Assembly (NCBI GenBank): GCA_016209015.1
Contig: JACQWY010000022.1
Coordinates: 310,001 to 374,000 of the forward strand
Direction: 5' to 3'
Length of the DNA stretch: 64,000 nucleotides
Source of the DNA: Gammaproteobacteria bacterium
GTDB taxonomy: Bacteria > Pseudomonadota > Gammaproteobacteria > Ga0077536
Of this stretch, positions 18,095-27,844 are shown piece after piece (positions within the stretch are counted from its first letter, which is position 1; every line of letters starts with the position of its first letter). A model generated the notes under the pieces. The model made no database searches and was not told the DNA's origin. It saw only the letters and a list, made by a program, of their open reading frames with translations. A program made the position numbers and the translations under genes.

Positions 18095-18919
18095 ATGCCG
18101 GAGATCGTCACGCCGCCCGCGCTCGTGCCGGGCCCGAACCGCTCGCCGCCCCGCGGCACGCGACCGATCCGCGCGTTCTTCTTCGATACCTACGGCACGG
18201 TCTGCGATTTCCTGCAGCCGCTGTCGCGCGCGCTCGCCGGACTCGCGACGCGCGAGCAGCTCGCCCTGGAGGCGACGCGCCTCGCGATTGCCTGGCGCAC
18301 GGCCTATATCCACGCGACGGCCGCGCGCGCCGATCCCGCGCTGCCCTTCGTGCCTTTGCGCGCGATCCTCGCGGACTGTCTCGGTGCGGTGCTGCGGCGT
18401 GACGCGGGCATCGAACCGTCCGCGGCCGTGCTGGACGAGCTCGCCGCGGTCTGGCATCGACTCGAGCCCTGGCCGGATGCGGTGCCCGGTCTCCACGCGC
18501 TGAAAGCGCAGGCCGTGATCGCGCCGCTCTCGAACGGCAATCTCGCGGACATGACGCGCCTCGCGCGCCATGCGGGCCTGCCCTGGGACGTGATCCTCGG
18601 CTCTTCGATCGCACGCTGCTACAAACCGCACCCGCACGTCTATCTCGAGTCCGCGGCGGCGCTCGGGCTGCCGCCCGGGGAAGTGTGCATGGTGGCCGCG
18701 CACCAGTTCGATCTGCACTTCGCCGCGGGCGTCGGCATGCAGACTGCCTTCGTGAGCCGGCCGCAGGAGTTCGGCGGTCCGACGCGGCCGCGCGTGCTGG
18801 CGCCGGGCGTGGATCATTCGGCGGCCGCAGAAGTGTTCGCCGAGGCGGACTGGACTTACGTCGCCACGGACTTCCTCGATCTCGCCGCGCAGACGCACGA
18901 CGCCTGCGCGCCACTCTAG
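18095..18919 (+). CDS. Haloacid dehalogenase, type II (HAD superfamily)
   Basis: 274 residues. The nucleophile Asp31 lies in AFFFDTYGTVCDF. Motif II is PLSNGNLADM, motif III lysine is in RCYKPHPHVY, and the type II signature MVAAHQFDLHFAAGVG is present. Such enzymes hydrolyse L-2-haloacids, although many homologues act on other substrates. An N-terminal extension of about 25 residues, rich in Pro and Arg, is unusual. It is divergent from the exported protein at 17376-17978. Confidence 0.87.
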   Translation: MPEIVTPPALVPGPNRSPPRGTRPIRAFFFDTYGTVCDFLQPLSRALAGLATREQLALEATRLAIAWRTAYIHATAARADPALPFVPLRAILADCLGAVLRRDAGIEPSAAVLDELAAVWHRLEPWPDAVPGLHALKAQAVIAPLSNGNLADMTRLARHAGLPWDVILGSSIARCYKPHPHVYLESAAALGLPPGEVCMVAAHQFDLHFAAGVGMQTAFVSRPQEFGGPTRPRVLAPGVDHSAAAEVFAEADWTYVATDFLDLAAQTHDACAPL

Positions 18920-19078
18920 CGTGAAATTTCGACACGCCGTCGGCCGCGGCTTCCGGCCCGACGGCGGCGCTCTCCCTGGGCCTCGCGAAGCGGCCGGCGC
19001 GCCCGGTGAGCGCGCGCTGCAGCGGCCGCGATGACTCGAGCGGCGATCGCGCGGGAAGGACTCCGGCCCGATCGCCGT

Positions 19079-19606
19079 TCACAGACCCTGGCGTCGCGGG
19101 TTGCTGCCGTGCTTCGCATCGGGGCAGATCACGCTGATCCTTCCGTCGGCCTCGAGATAGCAGCGCGCGACGTCCTCGACGCGCGCCACGCCCTGCTCGC
19201 GCAATTGACCCAGGAGTTCCTCTTCAGTGATCAATTCCTGGCGCATATTGCGCCGGAGCAGCCGGCCGTCGCGGACGAGCGCGAGCGGCCGTGGGCGCAG
19301 CCAGCGCTCGACGCGCGGAAAGCGGTGACCGAGCCAGTCGAGGAAGTAGTCCCAGCCCGCGATCGTCGCGACGAGGACGATGCCTTCGGTGATCGAACCG
19401 TACCGGCTAGACATCGCGTTCTGCGCGGCGTCGGCGATGAGCACGACGACGAGCAGATCGGAGATGCCGAGCGCGCCGGCCTGGCGGCGCAGGATGCGCA
19501 GGATGACGTAGAGCAGGAAGTACACGGCCGTGCCGCGCAGGAAGATTTCGGCGAGCGACACCGTGGGCACGAACATCGCGTGCCAGTCGACGGCAGAGAA
19601 TTTCAT
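19079..19606 (-). CDS. DUF421 (YetF-like) membrane protein
   Basis: 175 residues. N-terminal transmembrane segments (AVYFLLYVILRIL, LLVVVLIADAAQNAM, GIVLVATIAGWDYFLDWL) precede a cytosolic domain RPLALVRDGRLLRRNMRQELITEEELLGQLRE, the DUF421 core. Family members are small inner-membrane proteins of unknown function. Length and the ATG at 19606 fit. Confidence 0.87.
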   Translation of the reverse strand: MKFSAVDWHAMFVPTVSLAEIFLRGTAVYFLLYVILRILRRQAGALGISDLLVVVLIADAAQNAMSSRYGSITEGIVLVATIAGWDYFLDWLGHRFPRVERWLRPRPLALVRDGRLLRRNMRQELITEEELLGQLREQGVARVEDVARCYLEADGRISVICPDAKHGSNPRRQGL

Positions 19607-19716
19607 GGCACGCTCCGTGAGACGTTCGCAGTCTTGGAGCGTCGCACGCGTGCGATGGTTGCGGTGCGAGCGGCAGGAAGAGAGCCGCCGACACGCCGCC
19701 GGCCGGCGTGCCGACA

Positions 19717-19742
19717 GCGCGGGCCCGCTCGCGAGCCCGCGC
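19717..19742 (-). terminator. GC hairpin after the acyl-CoA ligase
   Basis: GCGCGGGC (19717-19724) pairs with GCCCGCGC (19735-19742), 12 nt past the stop of the minus-strand ligase. No T-run. Confidence 0.45.
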
Positions 19743-19754
19743 GTCTGCCGAAGA

Positions 19755-21401
19755 TTACTTGCGCAGCTCGCGGCGCATGATCTTGCCGCTCGCCGTCTTC
19801 GGCAGCTCGTCGACGATCTCGACTTCGTGCGGACGCTTGTACGCCGCCATCAGGCCCTTGCAGTACTCGACGATCGCCGGACCCGTCGTATTCGCCCCGG
19901 GCTTCAGGCTCACGAACGCCTTCACCGTCTCGCCGCGATAGGCATCGGCGACACCGACGACCGCGCATTCCCTGACGTCGGGGTGCGTGTAGAGCACATC
20001 CTCGACTTCGCGCGGCCAGACCTTGTAGCCGGAGGCGATGATGAGATCCTTCTTGCGATCGACGATGTAGAAATAACCCTTCGCGTCCATGAAGCCGACG
20101 TCGCCGGTATGGATGCCGCGTTCCTCGAAGGCGAGCTTCGATTCCTCGGGCTTCTCCCAGTAGCCGGGCACGACCATCGGCCCGCCGCTGACGAGCTCGC
20201 CGATTTCGCCGACCGGCAGTTCCTTGCCCTCGTCGTCGACGATGCGCACGACCGCGCCGCAGACCGGCACGCCGACGGAGAGCGCGCCCGTCGCGGGATC
20301 GACCGGCGCATCCGCGCCGAACGGCACGGCGTGCGTCGGGCTCGTGGTCTCCGTCATGCCGTAGATGTTGTGGATGTAGGCACCGAACTGCTTCTGGTAG
20401 GCCTCGACCGTCGCCGGCGCGACGGGCGCGCCGCCGCTGTAGACCTTCTTCAGGCTCGAGAAGTCGCGCGTCTTCGCGTCCTCGCTGTTCATCAGCGCGA
20501 TGAACACCGTGATCGAGGCGACCACGAACGTCACGCGATACTTTTCGACGAGCTCGGCCGTCGTCGCGACGTCGAAGCGGAAGTACAGCACGAGCGGACA
20601 GCACAGCATCGCGGACGTGATGCAGGCGATGAGGCCCGTGACGTGGAAGAGGGGTGCCACGCCGAGGATGACGTCCTTCGCGTCGAGCGACATCCATTCG
20701 CGATACACCTGCGTGTTGTAGACGATGTTCCGGTGCAGGTTCATCGCGCCTTTCGGCGGGCCCGTCGTGCCCGAGGTGTAGGTGAGGAGCGCGACGTCGC
20801 CGCCGTCGATCGCGATCGCCGGCGGATACTTGCCGTCGAAGGACTTCAGGAGCGTCACGAGATCTTCCGCGCCGGCACAGGCGCGGCGCTCGTGTCCTTT
20901 CAGGAGCGCCGGCAGCGGGCCGTCGAGGAACTCGAGCTCGGACGTCGTGAGCACGATCTTCACGGCGGTGTCCGGCAGCACTTCGGCCGCGACCTCGTGA
21001 TACAGCGATTCCAGCGTGACGAGGGCCTTCGCGCCGGAGTCGTCGAGGATGAGCGCGACCTCCTTGTGGCGGAGCATCGGATTGACCGAAACCATGATCG
21101 CGCCGAGCTTCCAGGCCGCGAGCATCGTCAGCACGAATTGCGGAACGTTCTGCAGATAGGCTGCAATGCGATCGCCCTTCGCGAGGCCGCGCGCGGCGAG
21201 CGCACAGGCGAGCGCGTCGCTCAGGCGATCGACTTCGCCCATCGTGAGCGTGCGATCGAAATAGTGGATGAACGGCCGGGCGGGATCCTTCGCGACGCTG
21301 CCCTGGAACATCGCGAGCGCATGCGGGAATTCAGGGATGATGTCCGCGGGTACGCCCGCTCGATACTGGCTGAGCCAGGGACGTTCTGTGTACACACTCA
21401 T
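19755..21401 (-). CDS. Long-chain fatty-acid/aromatic acyl-CoA ligase (AMP-binding family)
   Basis: 548 residues, normal for the ANL family. It activates a carboxylic acid to its CoA thioester through an acyl-adenylate. The AMP-binding signature LLTYTSGTTGPPKGAMN, the YGMTETTSP motif, the HTGDVGFMDAKGYFYIVDR block and the catalytic lysine in LPKTASGKIMRRELRK are all complete. The acid is not predictable. Start ATG 21401 gives MSVYTERPW. It fits with the dehydrogenase, crotonases and CoA transferase in the same window, though not in one operon. Confidence 0.92.
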   Translation of the reverse strand: MSVYTERPWLSQYRAGVPADIIPEFPHALAMFQGSVAKDPARPFIHYFDRTLTMGEVDRLSDALACALAARGLAKGDRIAAYLQNVPQFVLTMLAAWKLGAIMVSVNPMLRHKEVALILDDSGAKALVTLESLYHEVAAEVLPDTAVKIVLTTSELEFLDGPLPALLKGHERRACAGAEDLVTLLKSFDGKYPPAIAIDGGDVALLTYTSGTTGPPKGAMNLHRNIVYNTQVYREWMSLDAKDVILGVAPLFHVTGLIACITSAMLCCPLVLYFRFDVATTAELVEKYRVTFVVASITVFIALMNSEDAKTRDFSSLKKVYSGGAPVAPATVEAYQKQFGAYIHNIYGMTETTSPTHAVPFGADAPVDPATGALSVGVPVCGAVVRIVDDEGKELPVGEIGELVSGGPMVVPGYWEKPEESKLAFEERGIHTGDVGFMDAKGYFYIVDRKKDLIIASGYKVWPREVEDVLYTHPDVRECAVVGVADAYRGETVKAFVSLKPGANTTGPAIVEYCKGLMAAYKRPHEVEIVDELPKTASGKIMRRELRK

Positions 21402-21613
21402 GGCTGAAACACCTGGGGAAAACGAGGACGCGCGCACCCTACACCGAAACCGGTGCCGCGGTCACCCCTGCCGCCGCGGCTCACGGCATCTGCAGCGTAC
21501 GCGCCCCCTCGCGGAGCACGCTGGCGGAGGGCGCCACACGCGCGCCTGCGACGAGGCGGGCCGCGGCGTCGGGGGACGTGCCGGTCAAATCGGGTCTCCG
21601 GCGGGGGCGGCGC

Positions 21614-22774
21614 TCAGCCGCCGAACACGGCGGTCTTGTTGCGTCCTTCCTCTTTCGCGGCGTACAAGGCGCGATCCGCCTCGTCGAGCGAACGACCGTC
21701 GGCCGTGCAGCGCGCGATGCCGACGCTCACGGTCGCCTGAATCGGCGCGTCGGGCGTGCCGAAGTTCGCCGCCTCGATCGCCGCGCGCAGCCGCTCGGCG
21801 ATCGCCCGCGCCTCCTCCAGCGTCGTCTCCGGCAGCAAGGCGAGGAATTCCTCGCCGCCGTAACGCGCGAACGTGTCGGTCGTGCGCAGACAATCGTTCG
21901 CCACTGTGACGAGGGACTTCAGCACGCGGTCGCCCGCGAGATGACCGTGGCGATCGTTCAGGTCCTTGAAGTGATCGACGTCGATCAGGCAGAGCGCGGG
22001 CCACAGGCCGGAGCGACCGGCCCGCGCGAGTTCGCGTTCGAGTTGCGCGAAGAACGCCCGGCGCGTGAGCGCGCCGGTCAGGTAATCGTGGCTCGCCATG
22101 AATTCGAGCTCGCCGCGTGTGCGCTCGTTGATGACCTGAACCATCGCGACCGCGCCGGTGAGCGCAAGCAACATCTCGGCGGCGAGGAAGAGCTTCTCCG
22201 GCAGGCCGCGCGCGGCGAGCGCGGGCAGCGGTGCGAGCATCGCCACGGTGTGCGCGATCACGACTGCCGCCTGCGACCACGCTGCGATCGCGCCGAGCAG
22301 GCAGCCGCTCAGCAAGCGCTCGCGGCTGCGGCTCCGCCAGGCGACGACGCCGATCGCAATAGGGATCGCGGCCTGTCCGACCGCGAGTGCGAGCCCCGCG
22401 GAGCGCACGCTCGCGACGACGAACGTCGCGTAGGCGAGCCAGACGGACTGCAGCGCGACGAAAGGCGCGAGCGCGCGTGTCGGGGTCACCTGGTGAAAGA
22501 ACCGGCACACGCCGATGAACAGCAGCGTGTTCGCGGTGATCTCGAAGCCCGACGCGAGAAACGTTCCGGTGCCGCTGCCGGGCTCCCCCGGAATCCTGAA
22601 CGCCGTGGCAAGGCCATAGATCGCGAAGCTGGCGACCCAGTAGCGCAGGCCGCGCACCTCGCCCGGAACGACGCGGGAGAACGTCGCGAGCAGCACGCTC
22701 GTCAAGAGCGTGACCGCAGCGGTTACCACGAGCAGCGTCTCTCGATCGAGCGTCGCGAGGAAACGCCATGTCAT
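21614..22774 (-). CDS. Membrane-bound diguanylate cyclase (GGDEF)
   Basis: 386 residues. About six hydrophobic helices fill residues 15-215 (for example LLVVTAAVTLLTSVLLATF and LFLAAEMLLALTGAVAMV). A GGDEF domain follows with HDYLTGALTRRAFF, LIDVDHFKDLNDRHGH and an active-site GGEEF at 306-310. An inhibitory RxxD site (RTTD, 297-300) stands five residues before it, so product feedback is expected. It makes cyclic di-GMP. No EAL domain is present. The sensor region is of unknown ligand. Confidence 0.92.
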   Translation of the reverse strand: MTWRFLATLDRETLLVVTAAVTLLTSVLLATFSRVVPGEVRGLRYWVASFAIYGLATAFRIPGEPGSGTGTFLASGFEITANTLLFIGVCRFFHQVTPTRALAPFVALQSVWLAYATFVVASVRSAGLALAVGQAAIPIAIGVVAWRSRSRERLLSGCLLGAIAAWSQAAVVIAHTVAMLAPLPALAARGLPEKLFLAAEMLLALTGAVAMVQVINERTRGELEFMASHDYLTGALTRRAFFAQLERELARAGRSGLWPALCLIDVDHFKDLNDRHGHLAGDRVLKSLVTVANDCLRTTDTFARYGGEEFLALLPETTLEEARAIAERLRAAIEAANFGTPDAPIQATVSVGIARCTADGRSLDEADRALYAAKEEGRNKTAVFGG

Positions 22775-23022
22775 ACGTGGTCCTCCGGGTACGATTGTCC
22801 ACCGGCCGCAGTGACCGGGTGCTGATGTGGCGCAACGGGAGGGGCCGACGACCGGGATGTCGTCACGCTTGCCGTCAGCCTCGATCCGGCTGCGGCTTGA
22901 TCGTAGGATACAGCGTTCCGAGCCACGGCGTAGTGCAGCGTGGCCTCACCGGTCCGGTGCTACGCGTCTCCCCGACCGTACCTGCGGCCATCTGTCCGAG
23001 AATGCGAGAGGAGCCCGCAGCG

Positions 23023-23982
23023 ATGGCGATCCGTGCCGGTTTCATGATCACGAGCTTTCCCTTCGACGGCCCGCGGAGCTTCTTCCGCTGGGCGGAATAT
23101 CTCGAGCGTCAACGTATCGATTCGATCTGGCAGAGCGACAGGCTCGTCTCGGCGGATCCCTATCTCGAGGCGATGTCGACCATGGCGACGCTCGCGGGCT
23201 GCACGGAGAAGATCAAATTCGGCATGAACGCAATCGTCGCACCCTTGCGCGATCCGCTCGTGCTCGCGAAGGAATGTGCGACGATCGATTACCTGAGCAA
23301 CGGGCGCCTGCTGCCGATGTTCGGCATCGGTTATCCGCGCGCCGGCGAATGGGCCGCGACCGGTCGCGATTCCGGCGATCGCGGTGCGCGTTCGAGCGAA
23401 TTCTTCGAGCTCCTGCGGCGGCTGTGGGCCGAAGAGTCCGTGACGTTCGAGGGCAAGTTCTATCGCTACGAGAATGCGACGATCACGCCGCGGCCGGTGC
23501 AGCGCGAGCTGCCGCTGTGGATCGGCGGCAGTGCCGAGGCCGCGTTGAAGCGCACCGCGCGGCTCGGCACCGGCTGGATCGGCGGCATCGCGACGCCGGA
23601 GCAGGTCCGGCAGGCGATCGAGACGATCAGCACGGAGGCGACGCGTCTCGGCCGGCGCATCGAGCCCGACCACTACGGCGCGACGCTCGCCTGCCGCATC
23701 GGCTCGCTCGACGATCCCGTCGTCGCGAACTTCCCGCTCGTCAAGCGCACGGGCACGGGCGAGGAGGGCGCGGATCTCTCGGCGTTCCTCGCCGTCGGCA
23801 GCGCGAAGGACATCGTCGCGCGCCTCGAAGCCTACAAGGCCGCGGGCGCTTCGAAGTTCGTGCTGCTGCCGATTGCGATGGGCGACAAGGACATGTTCGA
23901 TCAGACCGAACGGCTGTGCGCCGAAGTCGTGGATGCGATCGAGGATCGGGTCCGCGTGCCGCTCGACGTCGCGAAGGCATGA
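23023..23982 (+). CDS. LLM-class flavin-dependent oxidoreductase
   Basis: 319 residues. ATG 23023 follows GAGAGGAG; an in-frame ATG at 23002 lies before that sequence and is rejected. The protein shows FFRWAEYLERQRIDSIWQSD, KFGMNAIVAPLRDPLVLAKECATID, NGRLLPMFGIGYPRAGEW and ELPLWIGGSAEAALKRTARLG. It is the standard luciferase-like barrel. The crotonase gene starts 7 nt after its stop, a tight pair that suggests an oxygenated product is passed into CoA metabolism (inference). Confidence 0.87.
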   Translation: MAIRAGFMITSFPFDGPRSFFRWAEYLERQRIDSIWQSDRLVSADPYLEAMSTMATLAGCTEKIKFGMNAIVAPLRDPLVLAKECATIDYLSNGRLLPMFGIGYPRAGEWAATGRDSGDRGARSSEFFELLRRLWAEESVTFEGKFYRYENATITPRPVQRELPLWIGGSAEAALKRTARLGTGWIGGIATPEQVRQAIETISTEATRLGRRIEPDHYGATLACRIGSLDDPVVANFPLVKRTGTGEEGADLSAFLAVGSAKDIVARLEAYKAAGASKFVLLPIAMGDKDMFDQTERLCAEVVDAIEDRVRVPLDVAKA

Positions 23983-23989
23983 GCCGGCG

Positions 23990-24811
23990 ATGAGCGAGCT
24001 CGTCCTGAAGACACTCGAGGATCGCGTACTCACGCTGACCCTGAACCGCCCGGAAGTCCTGAACGCATGGAACGCGGAATTGCACGCGGCGACGATCGCC
24101 GCCTTCGACGAAGCGGATCGCGACGACGCAGTGCGCGTCGTGATCCTGACCGGCGCCGGCCGCGCGTTCTGCGCGGGCGCCGACCTCGCGGGCGGCGGCA
24201 GGATCTTCGACCATCGCGACGAGACGATCGACGAGCATCGTGATACCGGCGCGGAGCTGGCGCTCCGCATCTACGACGGCCGCAAGCCGGTGATCGCCGC
24301 GATCAACGGGCCCGCGACCGGCGTCGGTATCACCATGACCCTGCCCTGCGACGTCAGGCTCGCGAGCAGCAAGGCGAAGATGGGCTTCGTGTTCGCACGC
24401 CGCGGCATCGCGCCCGATGCCTGCAGCTCGTGGTTCGCGCCGCGCGTCGTCGGCATCAGCCGGGCCGCGGAGTGGTTCCTGACCGGTCGCGTGTTCGACG
24501 CCGCGGAAGCGCTCGAGGCGCGTCTGGTCTCGGAGGTGCTGGAGCCCGAGGCGTTGTTGCCGCGGGCCCGCGAAATCGCGCGAATGATCGCCGAGAACAC
24601 GAGCGCCGTATCGGTCGCCGCGACGCGCCGGCTCATGTGGCGCATGCTCGGGGCAACCGGACCGCGCGATGCGTTCCGCCTCGAGTCGAAGGTGCTGTGG
24701 TATCTCGGCGGCGCGGCGGATGCCCGCGAAGGCGTGGCGAGCTTCTTCGAGAAGCGCCGCCCGGAGTTCACGCTGTCGGTGTCGAAGGACTTCCCGGACT
24801 TCCTCGATTAG
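23990..24811 (+). CDS. Crotonase-fold (enoyl-CoA hydratase/isomerase family) protein
   Basis: 273 residues from ATG 23990. LTLNRPEVLNAWNAEL, the oxyanion motif AFCAGADLAGG, INGPATGVGITMTLPCDVRLAS and FVFARRGIAPDACSSWFAPR are visible. Both catalytic glutamates of classical enoyl-CoA hydratase are absent: the GGGxE position reads GVGIT and the Pro-Glu is Pro-Asp. It therefore probably catalyses a different crotonase reaction or acts with a single Asp. It is coupled to the LLM gene just upstream. Confidence 0.85.
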   Translation: MSELVLKTLEDRVLTLTLNRPEVLNAWNAELHAATIAAFDEADRDDAVRVVILTGAGRAFCAGADLAGGGRIFDHRDETIDEHRDTGAELALRIYDGRKPVIAAINGPATGVGITMTLPCDVRLASSKAKMGFVFARRGIAPDACSSWFAPRVVGISRAAEWFLTGRVFDAAEALEARLVSEVLEPEALLPRAREIARMIAENTSAVSVAATRRLMWRMLGATGPRDAFRLESKVLWYLGGAADAREGVASFFEKRRPEFTLSVSKDFPDFLD

Positions 24812-24820
24812 CGCCGCGCC

Positions 24821-25861
24821 TCACGGCCGCTGCGCACGCAGGATCGTGAAGTGCTCCGCGAACGTCTCGCGATGGACGGGGGTGCCGAAGCCGGCCGTCG
24901 CGAGCAGGCGTTCCTGCTCCTCGCGCGTCGGGATGTCGTTCCCCCACACGAGCTCTTCGAACGCGGTCTGCACCGCGAACTGGAACGCGGGATCGCGCAG
25001 CTCCGCGAGCGTGCCGGGATAGGTCTCATCGATGATGACGAGCCAACCGCCGGGGCGCAGCGCGCGCGCGCAGGCGGAGATGACGTCCTGGCGGATGTCC
25101 GCCGCGATCTCGTGCAGCACTTCGACCATCACGACCGCGTCGTAAGGTCCGTGGACCGCAGCGTCGTCGATCGTGCCCGCGACGACGCGGACGCGCTCGC
25201 CGAAGTCCGCGGCGGCGGCGTTCCGTTCGGCGATCGCGATGCTCGTCGGATCGATGTCGACGCCGACGCAGGTCGCGGCCGGAAACGATTTCGCGATCTG
25301 CAGGAGATGACGCGCCGTGCCGCAGCCGACCTCGAGCAGCCGCCCGCCGGCGCCGAGCGCTGCTTTCACTGCGGCGATCTCGGGCAGCACCTTGCGCGCG
25401 CTCATGTACTGGAGGCCGTTCGTCGCCTCGGAGACGAGTCGCGGGAAGGACTCGGGACGACCCTGGAACGGCCGGTTCTCGCCGCTGCGGAACGCTGCGC
25501 GGCAGAGCAGGAAATCCTCGACGGCGGCATCCGTCCCGAGTTGCACGTAACCGCCGACGTAGCGCGGATGGCCGGGCGTCGCGAGCACCTGATCCATGAA
25601 CGGCGCGAGTGTGAAACATCCGTCGCCGGCGGCTTCGAGCATCTCGAACGCATAGGCCGTGCGGCACCACACGCCGACGTGCCGCGGCTTCAGCCCGAGA
25701 CGTCCGGCGAGCTCCTCGGCGCTCAGGCCGGGCGTGTCCGCGAGCGCGCGGAAGAGGCCGAGCTTGATGCCGAGATCGATGAGGAAGGTCGCGTTGAAGC
25801 CGTGGCGCCAGGCGAAGACGCGCGCGGTCTGTTCCTCGACGGTGTAACGGGGTGTCGTCAT
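24821..25861 (-). CDS. SAM-dependent methyltransferase, class I
   Basis: 346 residues. The N-terminal part looks like a small winged-helix/dimerisation domain (IDLGIKLGLFRALAD, LSAEELAGRLGLKPRHVGVW). The Rossmann methyltransferase domain starts around 170 with LLEVGCGTARHLLQIAKSF, then GVDIDPTSIAIAERNA, VMVEVLHEIA and LRPGGWLVIIDE. This arrangement resembles small-molecule O-methyltransferases. The substrate is unknown. It converges on the crotonase with a 9-nt gap. GGAG precedes the ATG. Confidence 0.85.
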   Translation of the reverse strand: MTTPRYTVEEQTARVFAWRHGFNATFLIDLGIKLGLFRALADTPGLSAEELAGRLGLKPRHVGVWCRTAYAFEMLEAAGDGCFTLAPFMDQVLATPGHPRYVGGYVQLGTDAAVEDFLLCRAAFRSGENRPFQGRPESFPRLVSEATNGLQYMSARKVLPEIAAVKAALGAGGRLLEVGCGTARHLLQIAKSFPAATCVGVDIDPTSIAIAERNAAAADFGERVRVVAGTIDDAAVHGPYDAVVMVEVLHEIAADIRQDVISACARALRPGGWLVIIDETYPGTLAELRDPAFQFAVQTAFEELVWGNDIPTREEQERLLATAGFGTPVHRETFAEHFTILRAQRP

Positions 25862-25900
25862 GAGTACTCCTGCGGGTATGGACGAAGCCGCGCCGGCGGC

Positions 25901-26545
25901 TCAGCGTCGGTAATGCGGATCCTCGAGGCCCGGCATCGAGACGTAGCCGGGCAAGGCCGCGAAGCGCGCGATCCAGGCCTCGACGGCCGGATACGGCGTC
26001 AGCGGGATGTCCCCCATCGGGGCGAGTGCGACACAGGGAAAGTTCGCGACGTCGGCGATCGTCGGACGGCCGAGCGCGAGCCAGTCGCGGCTCGCGAGAT
26101 GGCCCTCGAGGATCTCGAGCGATCTGCGGCCACGGAGGCGCGCCTCATGGAGGCTCGCCGGGAAGTCCGTCGGCATTCCGTTCGCCGGAATGCCGAACGA
26201 GACGAGCGCGCGGGCGGTGAAAACGCCGTACTGCACCCAGCTCGCGGCGAACGCCAGCCATTCCGAGATCGCGGCGACGTCGGCCGGCGCTTCCGCGTAC
26301 CAGCTCGTCGGTGCGTACGTCGCGGCGAGATAGACGAGGATCGCCATGGAATCGCGGAGCGTGAGCCCGCCGTCGCTCAGCGCCGGAACTTCGCCGCGCG
26401 GATTCACCGCGAGGTACTCCGGCTGATGCTGCGCGTCCTGCAGCAGATCGACCGTGACGGATTCGTACTCGAGCCCCACGAACGACAGCAGCAGGCGGAC
26501 CTTGTGGCTGTTGCCGCACTCGGGATGTTCGTAGAGCTTCAGCAT
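25901..26545 (-). CDS. Glutathione S-transferase family protein
   Basis: 214 residues. The N-terminal MLKLYEHPECGNSHKVRLLL places Ser/Cys residues at the usual catalytic turn. VNPRGEVPALSDGGLTLRDSMAILVYLA is the glutathione-binding segment. The helical C-terminal domain includes LALGRPTIADVANFPCVAL. The start at 26545 has the family N-terminus. It lies downstream of, and in the same direction as, the DUF1348 gene. Confidence 0.88.
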   Translation of the reverse strand: MLKLYEHPECGNSHKVRLLLSFVGLEYESVTVDLLQDAQHQPEYLAVNPRGEVPALSDGGLTLRDSMAILVYLAATYAPTSWYAEAPADVAAISEWLAFAASWVQYGVFTARALVSFGIPANGMPTDFPASLHEARLRGRRSLEILEGHLASRDWLALGRPTIADVANFPCVALAPMGDIPLTPYPAVEAWIARFAALPGYVSMPGLEDPHYRR

Positions 26546-26576
26546 TGCGATCCTCGAGCCGTGCTCCGGGCCTGTA

Positions 26577-26990
26577 TCACCTGAATTTGCGCTCGCCGTC
26601 CTGGATGGGCACGTCGTTGATGCTCGCTTCGCGCCGCTGCATGAGTCCATTCGGTGCGAACTCCCACATTTCGTTGCCGCAAGAGCGGAACCAGTAGCCG
26701 CCGTCGTCGTGCCATTCGTACTCGAACGTCACGGCGATGCGGTTGTCGTGGAAGCACCAGAGGTTCTTCCTCAAGCGGTAATCGATTTCCTTGCGCCACT
26801 TGCGCACGAGGAACTCGCGGATCGCCTGCCGCCCGGTGAAGAACTCCGCCCGGTTCCGCCACACGGAGTCCTCGGTATAGCCGAGGCACACGCGATCGGG
26901 ATCGCGCGTGTTCCAGGCATCCTCGGCAGCCTGGACTTTCTGGCGGGCGGTCTCCGCCGTGAAAGGCGGGAAGGGCGGACGCTGCTCCAT
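26577..26990 (-). CDS. DUF1348 (NTF2-like) family protein
   Basis: 137 residues. Nearly every block of the DUF1348 family is present: [75 protein letters not shown] and ASINDVPIQ. The fold is SnoaL/NTF2-like. No enzymatic role is established for the family. GGAGGT just before the ATG at 26990 fixes the start. It is probably co-transcribed with the GST gene 31 nt downstream. Confidence 0.9.
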   Translation of the reverse strand: MEQRPPFPPFTAETARQKVQAAEDAWNTRDPDRVCLGYTEDSVWRNRAEFFTGRQAIREFLVRKWRKEIDYRLRKNLWCFHDNRIAVTFEYEWHDDGGYWFRSCGNEMWEFAPNGLMQRREASINDVPIQDGERKFR

Positions 26991-27075
26991 GGGGACCTCC
27001 GGGCGGCGGGATGAGGCCGCAAGTCTAGCGGCTGGAGGCGATACGCAAAACCACTGTGCCCGCCGCACGAACCCC

Positions 27076-27588
27076 TCAGTGCGCGCGGTGGCTGGCGAAG
27101 GCTATCCGATCCAGCACGGCGAGCAGCAGCGCCGAGACCACGAACGTGAGATGGATGACGACGTACCATAACAGCTTGTCGTTCGCCGTCTTGTCGACCT
27201 CCATGAAAATGCTCAGCAGGTGAATGGAGGAAATCGCGACGATCGAAGCCGCGACCTTGAGCTTCAGCGTATTTGCATCGAGCTTGCCGAGCCATTCGGG
27301 ACGCTCGGCGTCCTCGGCGATGTTGAGGCTCGAGACGAAATTCTCGTAGCCGCTCAGCATGACCATGACGAGCAGGCTGCCGACCAGCGAGAGATCGATG
27401 AGCGACAGCAGCGTGAGCACCATCCCCGCGTCGGGCATGGTGATCAGCGTGTGCATCATGTGATAGAGCTCCTCGAAGAACTTCACGACGAGCGCGAGTA
27501 CCGCGAGTCCCAGTCCGAGGTAGAGCGGCGCCAGCAGCCAGCGGCACGCGAACAGAAGGCGCTCGAGAACGGTTTCGATCGAATTCAT
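27076..27588 (-). CDS. yqhA: UPF0114 family membrane protein YqhA
   Basis: 170 residues with three to four transmembrane helices ([60 protein letters not shown]). The SGYENFVS and [22 protein letters not shown] blocks are typical of YqhA/TIGR00645. Inner-membrane location; function unknown. Confidence 0.92.
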   Translation of the reverse strand: MNSIETVLERLLFACRWLLAPLYLGLGLAVLALVVKFFEELYHMMHTLITMPDAGMVLTLLSLIDLSLVGSLLVMVMLSGYENFVSSLNIAEDAERPEWLGKLDANTLKLKVAASIVAISSIHLLSIFMEVDKTANDKLLWYVVIHLTFVVSALLLAVLDRIAFASHRAH

Positions 27589-27844
27589 CAGACGGGGTCC
27601 CCATTTCCTGAAGCGCGATTGTACACGCTCGGCGCGGGACCAAAATTCTTCGCGGGCGCAGCCATTCGCGAAACCCGGGTTCGAGGCGCCGGCCGGCGCT
27701 CACGGGATGTCCGCCGGCTCGCGATCTGCGGCTGGAGGTGTGCCGACGAGAAGCTCCGGGCGCGACGATGCGACCCGCGGCGCCGCAGGCGCCGCGTACG
27801 AAAGCCTCGCGCACCCGTGGCGCGCGAGGGCTCTGGAAAAGCGC

